Source: Epiperipatus broadwayi (taxonomy: Eukaryota; Onychophora; Udeonychophora; Euonychophora; Peripatidae). From it: 64,000 bases of DNA. The translations under genes were made by a program, and so were the position numbers. Positions 61,966-64,000 of the stretch are shown here, in pieces; the first letter of the stretch is position 1, and every line of letters starts with the position of its first letter. The notes beneath the pieces were generated by a model, which saw only the letters and a list, made by a program, of their open reading frames with translations, was not told the DNA's origin and did not search any database. The stretch is taken from contig JAQFVV010012447.1 of the NCBI GenBank assembly GCA_028023455.1, positions 930,001-994,000 of the forward strand, in the 5' to 3' direction.

Positions 61966-64000
61966 CAAAAACCAAGTAACATTCAAATCAGCAAAAAATT
62001 AATCTTCTCAGCAAACTAACCATGAATTTGACTCGAAAGCATTGAAAGTACACTAGATTCAATAAATTTTACAAAATTTTTAATAATTAAACTTTGACTT
62101 AGTATTTATTTTACATTAATGATAGTATTTATTTAATCAGAGATTATCCCTAGTTCATATATAAACTTTAAATCTCGGTTAAAAATTAATATCTGTTTTT
62201 TTTTTAAATATATATATTCATCTGTCTTTTTCATGTGTAATACCTTTTTAAAATATTCTTAAAACATCCACTCCACTGCATATTCTTGAAACGCATGAAA
62301 AATATGACTTTTCCACGCATTTTTATTCATGTGTTCTAAAAAAGTTTGGTGGAGTGGAAATTTTAAGTATATTTATATTTAATAAATAAATACATGTTTT
62401 GAAATGGAATCAAAATAAGACACTTCATTCTGGTCACGTGTGTTCAAATATAAGTTCAGTGTTTAATGATTTAAATCACTTTATTCTATCGTTTTTCTTG
62501 TTATCTATAATATTCTTGTTATCTATTATTTTTGTTATTTAGAATATTCTTATTTGATGAATTCCAATCTCTGAATAGAAATTCATCATATCTGAATTCA
62601 GCATTTTATTACTTGATTATAAAAGACAAGAAAGTTACGTGATATATAGTTAAATTAAGTTATTAATTATATAAATTGAGTTTATATATTTCAATTCTTA
62701 AAAAAGTTTTTTTTAAACTAAAATTATTTAAACTTTTCTTAAAGTTTGGAATTTTCAACAATGTGATAATAAAATGATAAATCGTTGTGTATGCTTGAAA
62801 GTTTTAACAATGTTAATATTATCTTAATTTCATAAATCTTCTCATTTGAATTACTTCAGCTCTACTAGTCTTAATGAGTTAATTTCATTATGAAAATAAA
62901 TAATCTATCCCTGCATTTGTTTCCACCTCAGGTAATTTCGCATAATTATTTAAACAAAGAGCACCTCACTTGAGATGGATAAAAATAGATTTTTAATAAC
63001 AACAAAAAGTTTGAATTCTTTTCAAAAATAAATAAAACTGGCGTTTAATTACCTTTAAATGCTAATTTGAAATATTTAAATCGTAGTTACCTATAATTAA
63101 TAAACTACGACTATATTTAAATAAACCATTATTACTAGTATTATTTTACTTTAAATTGTTTCTTCCATCCCTCTGTCCTTTAGTTTTGAAATTAATTTTA
63201 AATATTAAAATTCGAATACTGTATTTAAATACAATATTTTAATTACATACTATATATCTAAAACTTTGTTGATTAAAAAATAATTCAATATTTTAAACTT
63301 AATATTATTCGTTTTCTATTTATTTATTCAATCACACTTAAAATGTAATTGATGCAAATTAATTTGATAAAAATTGTTTTATGTATTGTATAATAAAAAA
63401 AAAACGTTTAAGTTATTGTTTGACAAAAGCACCATATTTAAATAAGAACAAAAATTTGCATATTAGAAATGCAATTTTTTTTTCCAAAATGTACTTTTTT
63501 TACAAGTAAGTTTTTTTTTTTAAAAAAGTTATTTAATGTAAAGTAATTTCAAGATATTTAAATTTGGTTGAGTAATCAAAATTATTTGGGCTTTGTTATT
63601 ATTAGGGGGAATATTGTTCATAGTATGTGAATGCATATATATATATATATATATAAATATTAATTAATATAGCATTTACATTAGATTAATTATTGGGATT
63701 TTGTGTGATCACTGTGTTATATTATAATGCAGTCCATTATTATATAATTCAAAATAAAGTTAATTCCTACTCATTTTAATAGGCTTGCAAGAAATAATAA
63801 ATATAATATTTGTAAATACTAATTATTGCAGTTCTAATCACACTTAATTATTGGAATGATAATTTTTTAAATGTGACGTGATATGATGCACTATGGCTTC
63901 TCCTTTCTCAGAGTCAGAAATCTCTTAGCCATTATGCCCAGAGAAATCTGTTAGCCACATTTTCTTCTCTTTCCATTCCCCACCCTAAGTTTAAATCCCA
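61966..64000. other. AT-rich DNA, nothing recognised
   Basis: Short frames and A/T runs only, with a (TA)n run at about 63633-63655. No gene, RNA gene or repeat copy recognised to the end of the window. Confidence 0.4.

Overview
This window reads as non-coding DNA from the nuclear genome of an animal, most likely an invertebrate. It is strongly AT-rich. It holds no intact host gene, no bacterial-style gene packing and no operon. It is packed with retroelements, fold-back repeats and microsatellites. The families present are an RTE-type LINE whose endonuclease resembles the CFDP2-like or BovB group, Penelope-like elements with GIY-YIG ends, Ty3/gypsy-like LTR elements, a hAT MITE, and a LINE with a (TAA)n tail. 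These are all typical of metazoans. I cannot name the species. The only host-type gene I can support is a tRNA-Gly(UCC) or its relic at 14416-14487 on the minus strand.

Layout. 1-14 kb: AT-rich DNA with dispersed fold-back repeats at 1.65-2.17, 3.96-4.50, 8.80-10.35 (a tandem 456-bp array ending in a long inverted repeat) and 10.96-12.31 kb. 14.4-19.2 kb: the tRNA, an RTE 3' fragment on plus, and a nearly full-length but dead RTE LINE on minus. 21.5-23.6 kb: an LTR-like insertion inside an older repeat. 25-28.6 kb: an RTE 3' fragment, another copy of the older repeat, a Penelope GIY-YIG remnant and a hairpin element. 29.4-31.7 kb: a DNA element with terminal inverted repeats, a 66-bp perfect palindrome, and a hAT MITE with an exact 8-bp target duplication. 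32.4-37.5 kb: RTE fragment, a LINE C-terminus between two (TAA)n arrays, and a roughly 315-bp satellite. 38.9-45.1 kb: two head-to-head Penelope-like copies, one split by a 2.2-kb solo-LTR-like insertion with a 4-bp target duplication. 46-48.3 kb: two more fold-back repeats. 51.4-59.0 kb: a recently inserted, complete but non-autonomous LTR retrotransposon on minus, with one gag-like ORF. 59-62 kb: decayed RTE LINE and fold-back repeats.

The most interesting signal is that five separate fold-back families (1.7-10.3, 4.4, 11.1-12.2, 47.5-47.9 and 61.5-61.9 kb) each carry a short motif laid out like a type I hammerhead ribozyme. Each has a CUGANGA-like box, a hairpin, a GAA(A) box, a tiny third helix ending in NUH, then a 5-6 nt strand complementary to the bases just before the first box. 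Pairing is kept by base changes between copies in several places. Most families occur as inverted pairs. Penelope-like elements and metazoan retrozymes are known to carry such ribozymes, and decayed Penelope-like elements lie in the same window. The working model, an inference, is a set of ribozyme-bearing non-autonomous retroelements once mobilised by a Penelope-type reverse transcriptase.

Identities were judged by eye. No alignment, folding or database search was run.
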